From CAVUCH01 sp963763095 (GTDB lineage: Bacteria; Acidobacteriota; Vicinamibacteria; Vicinamibacterales; JAENWD01), in NCBI GenBank assembly GCA_963763095.1, contig CAVXNR010000020.1, forward strand, positions 1-64,000: a stretch of DNA of 64,000 nt. Reading direction: 5' to 3'. The notes under the pieces are model-generated. The model searched no databases. It saw only the letters and a list, made by a program, of their open reading frames with translations, and had not been told where the DNA came from. The position numbers and the translations under genes are program-made. Below, piece after piece: positions 37,089 to 48,537 of this stretch; positions within the stretch are counted from its first letter, which is position 1, and each line of letters opens with the position of its first letter.

Positions 37089-40000
37089 ATGAGCGCAGAC
37101 AAGACGTTCGACCTCGACTCGATTCGCGCGCGCCTCTCGGCCATGCGCGGGCGCCAGTTCTGGCGCAGCTTCGAGGAACTTGCCGAAACGCCCGAGTTCA
37201 CGAGCTTCGTGCAGCGCGAGTTCCCGCAGCACGCGTCCGAGTGGCTCGACCCGGTGGGCCGGCGCGGGTTCCTGAAGCTGATGGGCGCGTCGCTCGCGCT
37301 CGCCGGGGCGAGCGCCTGCACGCGGCAGCCCGACGAGCTGATCGTTCCGTACGTGCGGCAGCCCGAGAACGTGGTGCCCGGCCGTCCACTGTTCTTCGCG
37401 ACCGCGATGCCGCTCAGCGGATCCGCGATCGGACTGCTCGCCGAGAGCCACGAGGGGCGGCCGACGAAGATCGAAGGCAATCCGGATCATCCCGCCAGCC
37501 TGGGCGCTACCGACGCGTACTCGCAGGCGTCCGTGCTGCAGCTCTACGATCCCGACCGGTCCACCGCGATCACGTTCCTCGGTGAAATCCGCCCGTGGGC
37601 CACGTTCGTGCAGGTCATCGGCCAGGCGTTCAGACAGCGCCAGGCGGTGCAGGGCGCGGGGCTGCGGTTCCTGACCGAATCGGTCTCGTCTCCGACGCTC
37701 GTCGCCCAGCTGCAGGACGTGCTCACGGCTCTGCCCCAGGCGAAATGGCACCAGTGGGAACCCGTCAACGGTGACAACGCGCATGCGGGAGCGCGGCTCG
37801 CCTTCGGCGAGGTCGTTGAGACCACCTATCGACTCGAGAGCGCCCGCGTCGTCGTGTCCCTGGGCGCCGACTTCCTCGGCGCCGGCCCAGGCAGCATCCG
37901 GTACTCACGCGACTTCGCCAACGGCCGCCGCGTCCGCAAGGCGAAGGCGGAGATGAACCGGCTGTACGTCGCCGAGACCGCGCCGTCGCCCACCGGTTCG
38001 ATCGCGGATCACCGTCTGCCGGCACGCGCCAGTCAGATCGAGGCGATCGCGCGGGCGCTGCACGCCATCGTCAGCGGTGGCACCGGCGAATCCTCCGTCG
38101 GCGACGCCGGGATGGACAAGTGGATCACCGCCGCGGCGAAGGATCTGCAGGCGAACCGCGCTGCCGGCGTCGTCGTCGCGGGTGACCAGCAGCCGGCGGC
38201 CGTCCACGCGCTCGCCCACGCCATGAACGCGGCGCTCGGGAACGCGGGCGCCACCGTCATCTACACGGATCCCGTGCAGCCTGTACCGGTCGACCAGATG
38301 CAGTCCATGCGCGAGCTGGTCAACGACATGAACCACGGGCGCGTCGATCTGCTGGTGATCCTCGGCGGCAATCCCGTGTATACCGCGCCCGCCGATCTGA
38401 AGTTCGGCGAAGCGTTGAAGAAGGTCGCCACCCGCATTCATCTCGGGCTGTACGACGATGAGACCTCCGCGATGTGCCATTGGCACATCCCCGAGACGCA
38501 TTACCTGGAAGGGTGGAGCGACGTGCGGGCGTTCGACGGCACGGCGTCGATCGTGCAACCGCTCATCCTGCCGCTCTACCGCGGGCGCTCGGCGCACGAG
38601 GTCGTCGGCATCTTCACCACGCGGCCGGGGCGCCGGCCGTACGACGCGCTGCGCGACCACTGGACGGCGCAGCCCCAGGCCGCGGGTCAGGACTTCGAGA
38701 AGTTCTGGCGCCGCTCGGTTCACAACGGCCTGATCGAGGGCACGGCCCTGCCGTCGAAGACGGTCAAGGCCTCGGGCACGATTCCTCCCACGGCAGCACC
38801 GCCCCCGGGCAAGCGCGGGCTCGAGATCCACTTTGCGCCGGACCCCGCCGTCTACGACGGACGCTTCGCCAACAACGGCTGGCTGCAGGAGCTGCCCAAG
38901 CCGCTGACGAAGCTCACGTGGGACAACGTGGCCATGATCGCGCCGTCGACGGCCCAGCGCCTGGGCCTTTCGAACGAGGACGTCGTCGAGATCCGGTACC
39001 GCAACCGGACCGTGAATGCGCCGGTCTGGGTGCAGCCGGGTCATGCCGCAGACGCCGTGACCGTGCACCTCGGGTATGGCCGCACGCGCGCGGGACGCGT
39101 CGCCCAGGGCGCCGGGTTCAATGCGTACACATTGCGCACGTCCGACGCGCCGTGGGCGGGCTTCGGCGCCGAACTCCGCAAGACCGGGGACCACCTATCG
39201 CCTCGCCGGCACGCAGGGTCATCACTCGATGGAGAACCGCAACGTGGTGCGGGCTGGCACGCTCGAAGACTTCACGCACGACCCCGAGTTCCCCCGACAT
39301 CTCGTGCACGACCCGCCGAAGGGCCTGACGCTGTACCCGGCTTACAAGTACGAGGGGTACAAGTGGGGCATGGCCATCGATCAGACGGTCTGCACCGGCT
39401 GTTCAGCGTGCGTCGTGGCCTGCGTGGCGGAGAACAACATCCCGGTCGTCGGGAAGGATCAGGTGCTGCGCGGCCGTGAGATGGCGTGGCTGCGCATCGA
39501 TCGGTATTTCGAGGGCGACCCCGACAACCCGGCGATCTATCACCAGCCGATGCTGTGCCAGCACTGCGAGAACGCGCCGTGCGAGGTGGTGTGCCCGGTG
39601 GCCGCCACGACGCACAGCCCGGAAGGTCTGAACGAGATGACCTACAACCGGTGCGTCGGCACGCGGTACTGCTCGCACAACTGCCCATACAAGGTGCGGC
39701 GGTTCAACTTCCTGCTCTATTCCGACTTCACGACCCCGAGCGTCAAGCTGGTGAAGAACCCTGACGTGACGGTCCGGAGCCGCGGCGTGATGGAGAAGTG
39801 CACCTACTGCGTGCAGCGCATCAACCGCGCGCGGCAGGACGCGAAGGTGCAGGACCGCGCGATCAGGGACGGCGAAATCGTGACCGCCTGCCAGGCCGCG
39901 TGTCCCACCGACGCGATTGTCTTCGGCGATCTGAACGATCCCGCGAGCCGCGTGGCGCAGCTCCACGCCGAGCCGCACGGCTATGGCGTGCTGGCCGACT

Positions 40001-40161
40001 TGAACACCAGGCCGCGCACACGCTATCTGGCGGCGCTCACGAATCCGAACCTCGAGCTGGGCCCGGCGCGGATGCACGACGGTCATGCCGAGGAGGGGTC
40101 GACCGGGCTGCCGGACGCGCCGCCGGCTCCGAATACAGAACGCAACAGCGCGAGGCACTGA
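37089..40161 (+). CDS. actB: Alternative complex III subunit B, molybdopterin-like/iron-sulfur fusion (frameshifted)
   Basis: About 1024 aa. The N-terminus has VGRRGFLKLMGASLALAGAS, a Tat-type signal, followed by a molybdopterin-oxidoreductase-like domain (LIVPYVRQPENVVPG, GGNPVYTAP, YLEGWSDVRAFDG) that in ACIII carries no Mo cofactor. The C-terminal domain binds Fe-S clusters through CTGCSACVVAC, CQHCENAPCEVVCP, CVGTRYCSHNCP and CTYCVQRI plus CQAACP. An indel near 39195 separates the two domains; TYRLAGTQGHHSME resumes right after. The start may be GTG 37086 or ATG 37089. Follows actA by 13 bp. Confidence 0.9.
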
Positions 40162-40197
40162 CTGGTGAGAGGCGGGACGGAGCAGGACACCTGACGT

Positions 40198-41619
40198 ATG
40201 GCTGAACCCGTTCACAAGGTCGATCGCGGCGGACAAGTGGTCCAGTCGTCTGCGACCACGCGCGCCGCGTCGATCGCGCAGGTGATGGAGCCCGGTCACG
40301 GCTTCACCTCGGTCACCGACAAAATCTCGCAAATCGTTCTCCGGCCCGCCATCCTCCCGGGCTGGCTGATCGGGTTCGCGATCGCGTTCGCGGTCATGAT
40401 GATGCTCCTGTACGCGATCACCTACCTGGTGTTCGTCGGCACGGGCATCTGGGGCGTCAATATTCCCGTAGGCTGGGGCTTCGACATCGTCAACTTCGTC
40501 TGGTGGATCGGCATCGGGCACGCCGGCACGCTGATTTCGGCCATCCTGCTGCTGTTCCGGCAGCGGTGGCGCATGTCGATCGCGCGCTTCGCCGAAGCGA
40601 TGACGCTGTTCGCCGTTGCGTGCGCGGGCCTGTTTCCGGTGCTCCACACCGGGCGTCCCTGGCTTGCCTACTGGTTGCTGCCATATCCGAACTCCATGGG
40701 GTTGTGGCCCCAGTTCCGCAGTCCGCTGATCTGGGACGTGTTCGCGGTCTCGACTTACGCCACGGTCTCTTTGCTCTTCTGGTACGTCGGCCTCATCCCC
40801 GACCTGGCGACGATGCGGGATAAGGCGAAGTCGGTCTTGGTCAAGCGCATCTACGGTTTCTTCGCGCTCGGGTGGCGCGGGTCGGCGATGCACTGGCAGC
40901 GGTACGAAACCGCGTCGCTGCTGCTCGCGGGGCTCGCCACACCTCTGGTCGTATCGGTCCACACGGTGGTGAGCTTCGACTTTGCCGTGTCGGTGGTGCC
41001 TGGGTGGCACGCGACGATCTTCCCGCCCTACTTCGTGGCCGGCGCGATCTACTCCGGGTTCGCCATGGTGCTGACGCTGGTGATTCCGATTCGGGCCTAC
41101 TACGGCCTTGGCGGCTTCATCACCATGCGCCACATCCAGAACATGGCGAAGATCATGCTCGCCACCGGCCTGATCGTGTTCTACGGCTATACCGTGGAGG
41201 CGTTCATGGCGTGGTACAGCGCGAGCTCGTGGGAGGGGTTCATGCTGTCGAACCGCGCCACCGGCCCCTACTGGTGGGCGTACTGGACGCTGATCTTCTG
41301 CAACGGCGTCATCCCGCAGCTGCTCTGGTTCAAGCGCGTGCGGATGAACGTCCCCCTGCTGTTCCTGATTTCGCTCATCGTGAACGTCGGCATGTGGCTG
41401 GAACGGTACGTCATCATCGTCACCAGCCTCGCGCGCGACTACCTGCCGTCCTCGTGGGGGATGTATTCCGGAACCGTCTGGGACTGGGCGACTTACGTGG
41501 GCACGCTCGGTCTGTTTGCCTGGCTGCTGTTCCTGTTCATCCGCTTCGTGCCGATGATCTCGATCTTCGAGATGCGGACGATCGTGCCCGACGCGGCTGT
41601 GAAGGACGAGGGGCACTGA
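40198..41619 (+). CDS. actC: Alternative complex III subunit C, NrfD/PsrC-like quinol-binding subunit
   Basis: 473 aa, about ten membrane helices. GVNIPVGWGFDIVNFVWWIG near residue 88 and HAGTLISAILLLFRQRW are hallmark ActC/NrfD motifs around the quinol site; FRSPLIWDVFAV and DFAVSVVPGWHATIFPPYFV near 265 are also conserved. Oxidises menaquinol or ubiquinol in the inner membrane and hands electrons to ActB. A second copy of this family lies at 53643-55108. Confidence 0.95.
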   Translation: MAEPVHKVDRGGQVVQSSATTRAASIAQVMEPGHGFTSVTDKISQIVLRPAILPGWLIGFAIAFAVMMMLLYAITYLVFVGTGIWGVNIPVGWGFDIVNFVWWIGIGHAGTLISAILLLFRQRWRMSIARFAEAMTLFAVACAGLFPVLHTGRPWLAYWLLPYPNSMGLWPQFRSPLIWDVFAVSTYATVSLLFWYVGLIPDLATMRDKAKSVLVKRIYGFFALGWRGSAMHWQRYETASLLLAGLATPLVVSVHTVVSFDFAVSVVPGWHATIFPPYFVAGAIYSGFAMVLTLVIPIRAYYGLGGFITMRHIQNMAKIMLATGLIVFYGYTVEAFMAWYSASSWEGFMLSNRATGPYWWAYWTLIFCNGVIPQLLWFKRVRMNVPLLFLISLIVNVGMWLERYVIIVTSLARDYLPSSWGMYSGTVWDWATYVGTLGLFAWLLFLFIRFVPMISIFEMRTIVPDAAVKDEGH

Positions 41620-41626
41620 GCTCGAC

Positions 41627-42175
41627 ATGGCGCACCTGGACACCACCCCGTCGCAGTACGGCTTGATGGCCGAGTTCTCCTCGGCCTCCGCGCTCGTGGC
41701 CGCCGCGCGCCGCGCGCGCGAGGCAGGCTACACGAAGCTCGACGCCTACTCGCCGTTTCCGATCGAGGAACTGAACGAGGCCTTGAAGCTGCCGCGCAAC
41801 CGCGTGCCGCTCGTGGTGCTCCTGGGTGGGCTGACCGGGCTCGCGGGTGGCTACGGCCTGGAGTACTGGGCGTCCGTGATCGAGTATCCGCTGAACATCG
41901 GCGGCCGGCCGTTCCACTCGATGCCTGCGTTCATCGTGCCGGCGTACGAGACGACGATTCTGTTTGCGTCGCTCGCCGCGGTCATCGGAATGATCCTGCT
42001 GAACGGCCTCCCGATGCCCTACCACCCCGTGTTCAACGTGCCGCGGTTCGCGGCGGCATCGAGCGATGGGTTCTTCCTCACGATCGAGGCGGCCGACCCG
42101 AAGTACGACGTGCAGGGCACGCGCCGGTTTCTCGACGAGCTTCATCCGCTGGGAGTGTCCGACATTGCGGCTTAG
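41627..42175 (+). CDS. actD: Alternative complex III subunit D (DUF3341)
   Basis: 182 aa. A soluble N-terminal domain (YGLMAEFSSASALVAAARRARE, YSPFPIEELNEAL) is followed by two membrane helices (PLVVLLGGLTGLAGGYGLEY; TTILFASLAAVIGMILLNGL) and a C-terminal soluble stretch ending FLDELHPLGV. This matches the DUF3341 subunit of ACIII. It lies 7 bp after actC. Confidence 0.9.
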   Translation: MAHLDTTPSQYGLMAEFSSASALVAAARRAREAGYTKLDAYSPFPIEELNEALKLPRNRVPLVVLLGGLTGLAGGYGLEYWASVIEYPLNIGGRPFHSMPAFIVPAYETTILFASLAAVIGMILLNGLPMPYHPVFNVPRFAAASSDGFFLTIEAADPKYDVQGTRRFLDELHPLGVSDIAA

Positions 42176-42197
42176 GGCTGGCCTGGCGCGTGGAGAT

Positions 42198-42222
42198 GTG
42201 GCGCCGGCACTTCAGTGCCGGC
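42198..42222 (+). repeat. REP-like palindrome inside the act operon
   Basis: GTGGCGC head, CCGGCACTTCAGTGCCGG core. It lies between the actD stop and the actE start codon, only 2 bp before the GTG, so it would fold in the mRNA at the actE start. Confidence 0.7.
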
Positions 42223-42224
42223 CC

Positions 42225-42875
42225 GTGGCGAGCGGACCGCCGCGAGGCCGTTCGCCGCTGCTGCTTGCATGCGTGATGGCGCTGACGGCCGGCGCAGCGT
42301 GCCGGCAGGACATGCACGATCAGCCGAAAATCAAGGCCTACCGGGAGGCCGAGTTCTTTGCCGATCGCCGGGGCATGCGGCCGATTCCCGAGAACACGGT
42401 CGCGCGGGGGTTCCTGAACGACGACGATCACCTGTTCACGGGCAAGGTGAACGGGCAGGTCACCGACGAGTTCCCCTTCCAGGTGACGCGTGAGGTGCTG
42501 CAGCGCGGGCACGACCGCTTCAACATCTACTGCACGCCCTGCCACGGCCAGACAGGGATGGGCAACGGAATGGTCGTTCAGCGCGGCTACCGTCCTCCAC
42601 CGTCGTTCCACACGGACTTGATCCGAAAGCAGCCCGTCGGGCATTGGTACGACGTGATGACGAATGGGTTCGGCGCCATGCCCGACTACCGGGCACAGGT
42701 GGCTCCGGAGGATCGCTGGGCGATTGCGGCCTACATCCGGGCGCTGCAGCTGAGCCAGCACGCGACGACGGCGGACGTGCCGGACGACCGGGTATCGGAG
42801 CTCAATGGGCCGCAGCGCCCGACGACGGCGCCGGCGGCTGGCGATTCGGCCGGTGAGCACGGCGGGGCCCACTGA
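42225..42875 (+). CDS. actE: Alternative complex III subunit E, monohaem cytochrome c lipoprotein
   Basis: 216 aa. Signal LLLACVMALTAGAAC with the lipobox Cys near residue 24, then MHDQPKIKAYREAEFF, VARGFLN and a single c-type haem site YCTPCHGQTGMG; the Met of AMPDYRAQV is the likely distal ligand. The start GTG 42225 follows the REP directly and has no RBS of its own; a longer frame from 42066 overlaps actD and is unlikely. Passes electrons from ACIII to the terminal oxidase. Confidence 0.85.
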   Translation: MASGPPRGRSPLLLACVMALTAGAACRQDMHDQPKIKAYREAEFFADRRGMRPIPENTVARGFLNDDDHLFTGKVNGQVTDEFPFQVTREVLQRGHDRFNIYCTPCHGQTGMGNGMVVQRGYRPPPSFHTDLIRKQPVGHWYDVMTNGFGAMPDYRAQVAPEDRWAIAAYIRALQLSQHATTADVPDDRVSELNGPQRPTTAPAAGDSAGEHGGAH

Positions 42876-42971
42876 ACACAGCGGCTCTCGCGCGGGTGCG
42901 GGGCCGAGCGACATCGGCACAGACGGATGACGGGACGGCGCCGCGGCGCCGCCTGGAAACAAGAATGCGAC

Positions 42972-44159
42972 ATGGTTGAGTCTTCCTACAGCGCCCCGCC
43001 CCGAGTTGCCGGTCTGCAGCGGTTCGCGATGCTCGTCGGCCTCGCGGGCATCGCGCTCTGCGCGGTGGGCTTCGCGGCGAACCGCGAGCACTTCTTCAAG
43101 TCGTACCTGCTGGCGTACGTCTTCTGGATCGGCATCGCTCTCGGGTCCCTGGCGCTCTCGATGGTGCACCACCTGTCGGGCGGCGCGTGGGGCGTCGTGA
43201 TCCGCCGGGTGCTGGAGGCAGCGAGCCGGACGCTGCCCTTCATGGCGCTGTTGTTCCTGCCGATCGCCTTCGGCATGCACGAGCTGTATCTCTGGGCGAA
43301 CGCGGATGCGGTGGCAAAGGACGCCATCCTGCAGCACAAGGCGCCGTACCTGAACGTGCCGTTTTTCTTCGTGCGTGCGGCGATTTATTTCACCGTGTGG
43401 TCGGCGCTGGCCTTCCTGCTGTCGAAGTGGTCGCTGGAGCAGGAGCGCGAGGGTGAGCACGGCCAGGCGCTGAAGATGCAGCGCCTGAGCGGCGGCGGGC
43501 TCGTCCTCTACGCCATCACGATCCTGTTCATGTCGGTCGACTGGATCATGTCGCTCGACCCGCACTGGTTTTCGACGATATACGGGATCCTGTTCATGGG
43601 TGGGCAGGGGCTGTCGGCGCTCGCCTTCTCGATCGCGGCCGTGGTGCTGCTCTCGCGCACCGAGCCGATGTCGCGCGTGATTGCCCCGGCGCACCTGCAC
43701 GACCTCGGCAAGCTGATGCTCGCGTTCGTGATGCTGTGGGCGTACTTCTCCTTTTCGCAGTTCCTGATCATCTGGTCGGCCAACCTGCCCGAGGAGATTC
43801 CCTGGTATTTGAAGCGCATGGGCGGCGGGTGGCAGTGGGTGGGCCTGGCGCTCATCTTCGGCCACTTCGTGCTGCCGTTCGTGCTGCTGCTGTCGAGTGA
43901 TGTCAAGAAGAACGGCCGCACGCTGATCGGCGTGGCGATTGCGGTGATCGTGATGCGCATCGTGGACCTGTTCTGGAACATCGGCCCGATGCACCACGAG
44001 GAACAGTTCGGCGTGTCGTGGCTCGATGCCGTGACGCCGATTGCGGTGGGCGGCGTGTGGGTGGCGTTGTTCCTGTGGCAGCTGCAGTCGCGCTCACTGC
44101 TGCCCATGGGCGAGCCGTACCTGGCCGAAGCGCTCGAACACGGCCGGCACGGGCACTGA
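42972..44159 (+). CDS. actF: Alternative complex III subunit F, NrfD-related membrane subunit
   Basis: 395 aa with about ten membrane helices. HHLSGGAWGVVIRRVLEA, APYLNVPFFFVRAA, SVDWIMSLDPHWFSTIYG and SQFLIIWSANLPEE are conserved in ActF. It is structurally related to ActC and lies beside it in the complex; its second quinol-like site is of debated function. ATG 42972 chosen over the longer frame from 42927. Overlaps the next gene. Confidence 0.9.
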   Translation: MVESSYSAPPRVAGLQRFAMLVGLAGIALCAVGFAANREHFFKSYLLAYVFWIGIALGSLALSMVHHLSGGAWGVVIRRVLEAASRTLPFMALLFLPIAFGMHELYLWANADAVAKDAILQHKAPYLNVPFFFVRAAIYFTVWSALAFLLSKWSLEQEREGEHGQALKMQRLSGGGLVLYAITILFMSVDWIMSLDPHWFSTIYGILFMGGQGLSALAFSIAAVVLLSRTEPMSRVIAPAHLHDLGKLMLAFVMLWAYFSFSQFLIIWSANLPEEIPWYLKRMGGGWQWVGLALIFGHFVLPFVLLLSSDVKKNGRTLIGVAIAVIVMRIVDLFWNIGPMHHEEQFGVSWLDAVTPIAVGGVWVALFLWQLQSRSLLPMGEPYLAEALEHGRHGH

Positions 44160-44744
44160 TGGCTCGGAACGATATGGCAGCAGATCACGCGCACGGCAGA
44201 CCAGCGGCAACGCCGCCACTCAACCACGAGCTGAGCGACGCCGACCCCGGCCCGATCCTGAGGTTTCTCGCCTTCCTGGTGGCAGCCACCGTCGTGATCG
44301 CATTGCTCGTGGTGCCTTTCTACAACTACCTGGAACGGCGCGAGGCCGCGGAGAAGACGTCGCGTCATCCCATGAGCCTGACCGGCGTGGAACGCCCGGT
44401 GCCGCCGCCGCCACGGCTGCAGACGTACCCGTTCCAGGACATCAAGGCACTGCGGCAGCACGACAAGCCGCTGGTCGGTTCGTACGAATGGGTTGATCGG
44501 AACGCCGGCACCGTGCGCATCCCGGTCGAGCGGGCGATGGACCTGCTGGCCGAACGTGGCCTGCCGTATCGCAAGGGCGGCCAGCCGCCGGCGGCTCCAG
44601 CGCCGGGCCCGGGATCGTCTCGCCGCAGGCGCCGGTGCCGCCCAGGGGGCCACCGGTGCATCAGCGCCAGCGAGCGGCTCGCAGACGCCTGCGGGAAGTT
44701 CGAGTGGGCGGCAGCCGACGACCCAGAGTCCGCCGAAGCGATGA
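44159..44744 (+). CDS. ACIII-linked small membrane protein (frameshifted, unknown function)
   Basis: About 195 aa. The ATG overlaps the actF stop (TGATG). One membrane helix (FLAFLVAATVVIALLVVPFY) near residue 40, then a periplasmic stretch with PRLQTYPFQDIKALRQ and SYEWVDRNAGTVRIPVERA. The C-terminus is Pro/Ala/Gly-rich and changes frame near 44615; the tail probably ends at TGA 44744. Proteins with the WVDRNAG/IPVERAM motif occur beside ACIII genes in other genomes from memory, but have no name. It may help assemble ACIII with SCO, encoded next. Confidence 0.65.
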
Positions 44745-44840
44745 GACAGGCTCCGGGCTCCAGGCTCCGGGAGGGGCGCACGGTTAACAAGGGGGCCGGC
44801 CTTCGGGCAGGCAACGCAGGTATCTACGAAGGTACGACAA

Positions 44841-45686
44841 GTGATACGCAGGGTTCTGATCGCGGCAGCAATCGTAACGTGCCTCTTTGCTGGTTCTCTA
44901 TCGGCACAGAGCACGCCATCGATGTACGAGCGTGAGTCGTCGTCGCAGCCGCCATCGAACAAGCTGCCGGAGCTGCTGACCGAGATCGGCCTCGATCAGA
45001 AGCTCGACACCCAGCTGCCGCTCGATCTGCGCTTCAAGGATGAAACCGGCCGTGACGTGCGGCTCGGCGAGTTCTTCGGCAAGCGGCCGGTGATCCTGAC
45101 GCTGGTGTATTACGAGTGCCCGATGCTCTGCACGCAGGTGCTGAACGGCCTGACGAGCGCCCTGGGCGTGCTGAAGTTCAGCGTTGGCGAGGAGTTCGAC
45201 ATCGTCACCGTCAGCTTCGATCCGAAAGAGACGCCGGAGCTGGCGGCGGGAAAGAAGGCAGCGTACCTGGAGCGGTACAACCGCCCCGGCGCCGGGAAGG
45301 GCTGGCACTTCCTCACCGGGGACGAGAAGTCGATCGCGGCGCTGACGAAGGCTGTCGGATTCCGGTATGCGTACAACGCGAGCATCGACCAGTACGCCCA
45401 CGTCAGCGGGTTCATGGTGCTGACGCCCGGCGGCAAGCTGTCCCGGTACTTCTACGGCATCGAGTACGGCCCTCGCGACGTGCGGCTCGCCGTCCTCGAG
45501 GCGGCCGATCAGCGGATCGGGACGCCGGTCGACCAGTTGCTCCTCTATTGCTTCCACTACGACCCGAAGAGCGCCCGCTACAGCCTGGCCGTCATGCGGC
45601 TCGTCAGAGCAGCCGGACTCACGACGGTGCTGGCCCTGGTGGCGGGCGTGTTCGTCTTACGGCGACGGGAGCAGGCGGGGCGGTAA
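44841..45686 (+). CDS. SCO1/SenC-family copper chaperone
   Basis: 281 aa. Signal peptide (AAAIVTCLFAGSLSAQ), thioredoxin-like fold with the copper CxxxC as YYECPMLCTQV near residue 95, the conserved His in YAHVSGFMVLTPGGKL near 190, and a C-terminal helix (TTVLALVAGVFVL). Delivers copper to the CuA site of oxidase subunit II. Starts with GTG 44841, GAAGGT upstream. Its position between ACIII and the caa3 genes fits that role. Confidence 0.9.
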   Translation: MIRRVLIAAAIVTCLFAGSLSAQSTPSMYERESSSQPPSNKLPELLTEIGLDQKLDTQLPLDLRFKDETGRDVRLGEFFGKRPVILTLVYYECPMLCTQVLNGLTSALGVLKFSVGEEFDIVTVSFDPKETPELAAGKKAAYLERYNRPGAGKGWHFLTGDEKSIAALTKAVGFRYAYNASIDQYAHVSGFMVLTPGGKLSRYFYGIEYGPRDVRLAVLEAADQRIGTPVDQLLLYCFHYDPKSARYSLAVMRLVRAAGLTTVLALVAGVFVLRRREQAGR

Positions 45687-45691
45687 TCCAC

Positions 45692-45831
45692 AAAATGCAA
45701 AATGCACAATGCACAATGCACGGTGAAACGGTGATTCACGCACGGTCCAGGCAACAAATCGCGGACGCCAGGCTTCGGTCTCGTGCCCTGCGACGCGGGA
45801 TTTGTGCATTGTGCAATGTGCATTGTGCATT
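45692..45831. repeat. Inverted pair of 7-bp word arrays
   Basis: Left, 45692-45719: AAAATGC twice, ACAATGC twice. Right, 45804-45831: GTGCATT GTGCAAT GTGCATT, then GTGCATT. Both have a strict 7-bp period and are reverse complements with 84 nt between. They occupy the gap before ctaC. Confidence 0.7.
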
Positions 45832-45852
45832 ACAGGTCTTCTGACACCGCCG

Positions 45853-46866
45853 ATGCCGCCACTTTTTCCCGAACAGGCGTCCACGATCGCCCCGCGCGTG
45901 GACAATCTGTACTTCTTCATCACCGCGGTCAGCGCGTTCTTCGCCCTCGTGGTGACGGTGCTCGTCATCCTTTTTGCGATCAAGTACCGGCGGCGGCATC
46001 CAGACGAGGTGGGCGCGCCGATTCACGGGTCGCTGACACTCGAGCTGATCTGGACGGCGATTCCGTTCGTCCTGGCGATGGTGATGTTCGTCTGGGGCGC
46101 GAGCGTGTACTTCGCGATTGTGCGCCCGCCATCCGAGGCGCTCGACATCTATGCGGTCGGCAAGCAATGGATGTGGAAGTTCCAGCACCGGGAAGGACAG
46201 CGCGAGATCAACACGCTTCACGTGCCGATCAATACGCCGGTGCGCATGGTCATCACGTCGGAAGACGTGCTCCACGATCTCTACCTGCCGACGTTTCGCG
46301 TGAAGATGGACGCGATTCCCGGACGCTACACGCAGCTCTGGTTCACCGCGACGAAGCTCGGCACCTATCACCTTTTCTGCGCGGAGTACTGCGGAACAAA
46401 GCACTCCGGCATGGTGGGATCGGTGACGGTGATGGCGCAGGACGAGTTCCAGACGTGGTTGAGCGGTGGCCCGACGGAAGGCACGCTTGCGCAGGCGGGC
46501 GAGAAGCTCTTCACCCAGCTCGCGTGCGTCACCTGCCACGCATCGGGGGACCAGCAGCGGGGTCCGGTGCTCAATGGGTTGTTCGGGTCGCAGGTCACGT
46601 TGGCGAATGGTGAGAAGGTGGTCGCGGACAACGCCTACATTCGCGAGTCGATCCTGAACCCGCAGGCGAAGATCGTCGCGGGCTTCCCGCCGCTCATGCC
46701 GACCTTCCAGGGTCAGGTGAGCGAAGAACAGCTGCTCGCGCTGACCGAATACATCAAGTCGCTGCCGCCCGGCAAGAGCGCTCCCGGCGCGGGCGCGCAG
46801 GATTCCTCCGGTACGACGCAGCCGGCCGGCACCCAGCCGGCCGCGCCGTCGCAGCCCAGGCAATAG
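45853..46866 (+). CDS. ctaC: caa3-type cytochrome c oxidase subunit II with fused cytochrome c
   Basis: 337 aa. Two N-terminal helices (FFITAVSAFFALVVTVLVILF; IWTAIPFVLAMVMFVWG), a cupredoxin domain with the CuA ligands in FCAEYCGTKHSGM near residue 180, and a fused haem c domain (ACVTCHASGDQQRGP near 230; Met in PPLMPTFQG). The haem domain makes it caa3, able to take electrons from ActE. A Pro/Ala/Gln tail follows. ATG 45853 lies just after the heptad repeat; no clear RBS. Confidence 0.95.
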   Translation: MPPLFPEQASTIAPRVDNLYFFITAVSAFFALVVTVLVILFAIKYRRRHPDEVGAPIHGSLTLELIWTAIPFVLAMVMFVWGASVYFAIVRPPSEALDIYAVGKQWMWKFQHREGQREINTLHVPINTPVRMVITSEDVLHDLYLPTFRVKMDAIPGRYTQLWFTATKLGTYHLFCAEYCGTKHSGMVGSVTVMAQDEFQTWLSGGPTEGTLAQAGEKLFTQLACVTCHASGDQQRGPVLNGLFGSQVTLANGEKVVADNAYIRESILNPQAKIVAGFPPLMPTFQGQVSEEQLLALTEYIKSLPPGKSAPGAGAQDSSGTTQPAGTQPAAPSQPRQ

Positions 46867-46872
46867 AGACCC

Positions 46873-48529
<1,657 letters not shown>

Positions 48530-48537
<8 letters not shown>

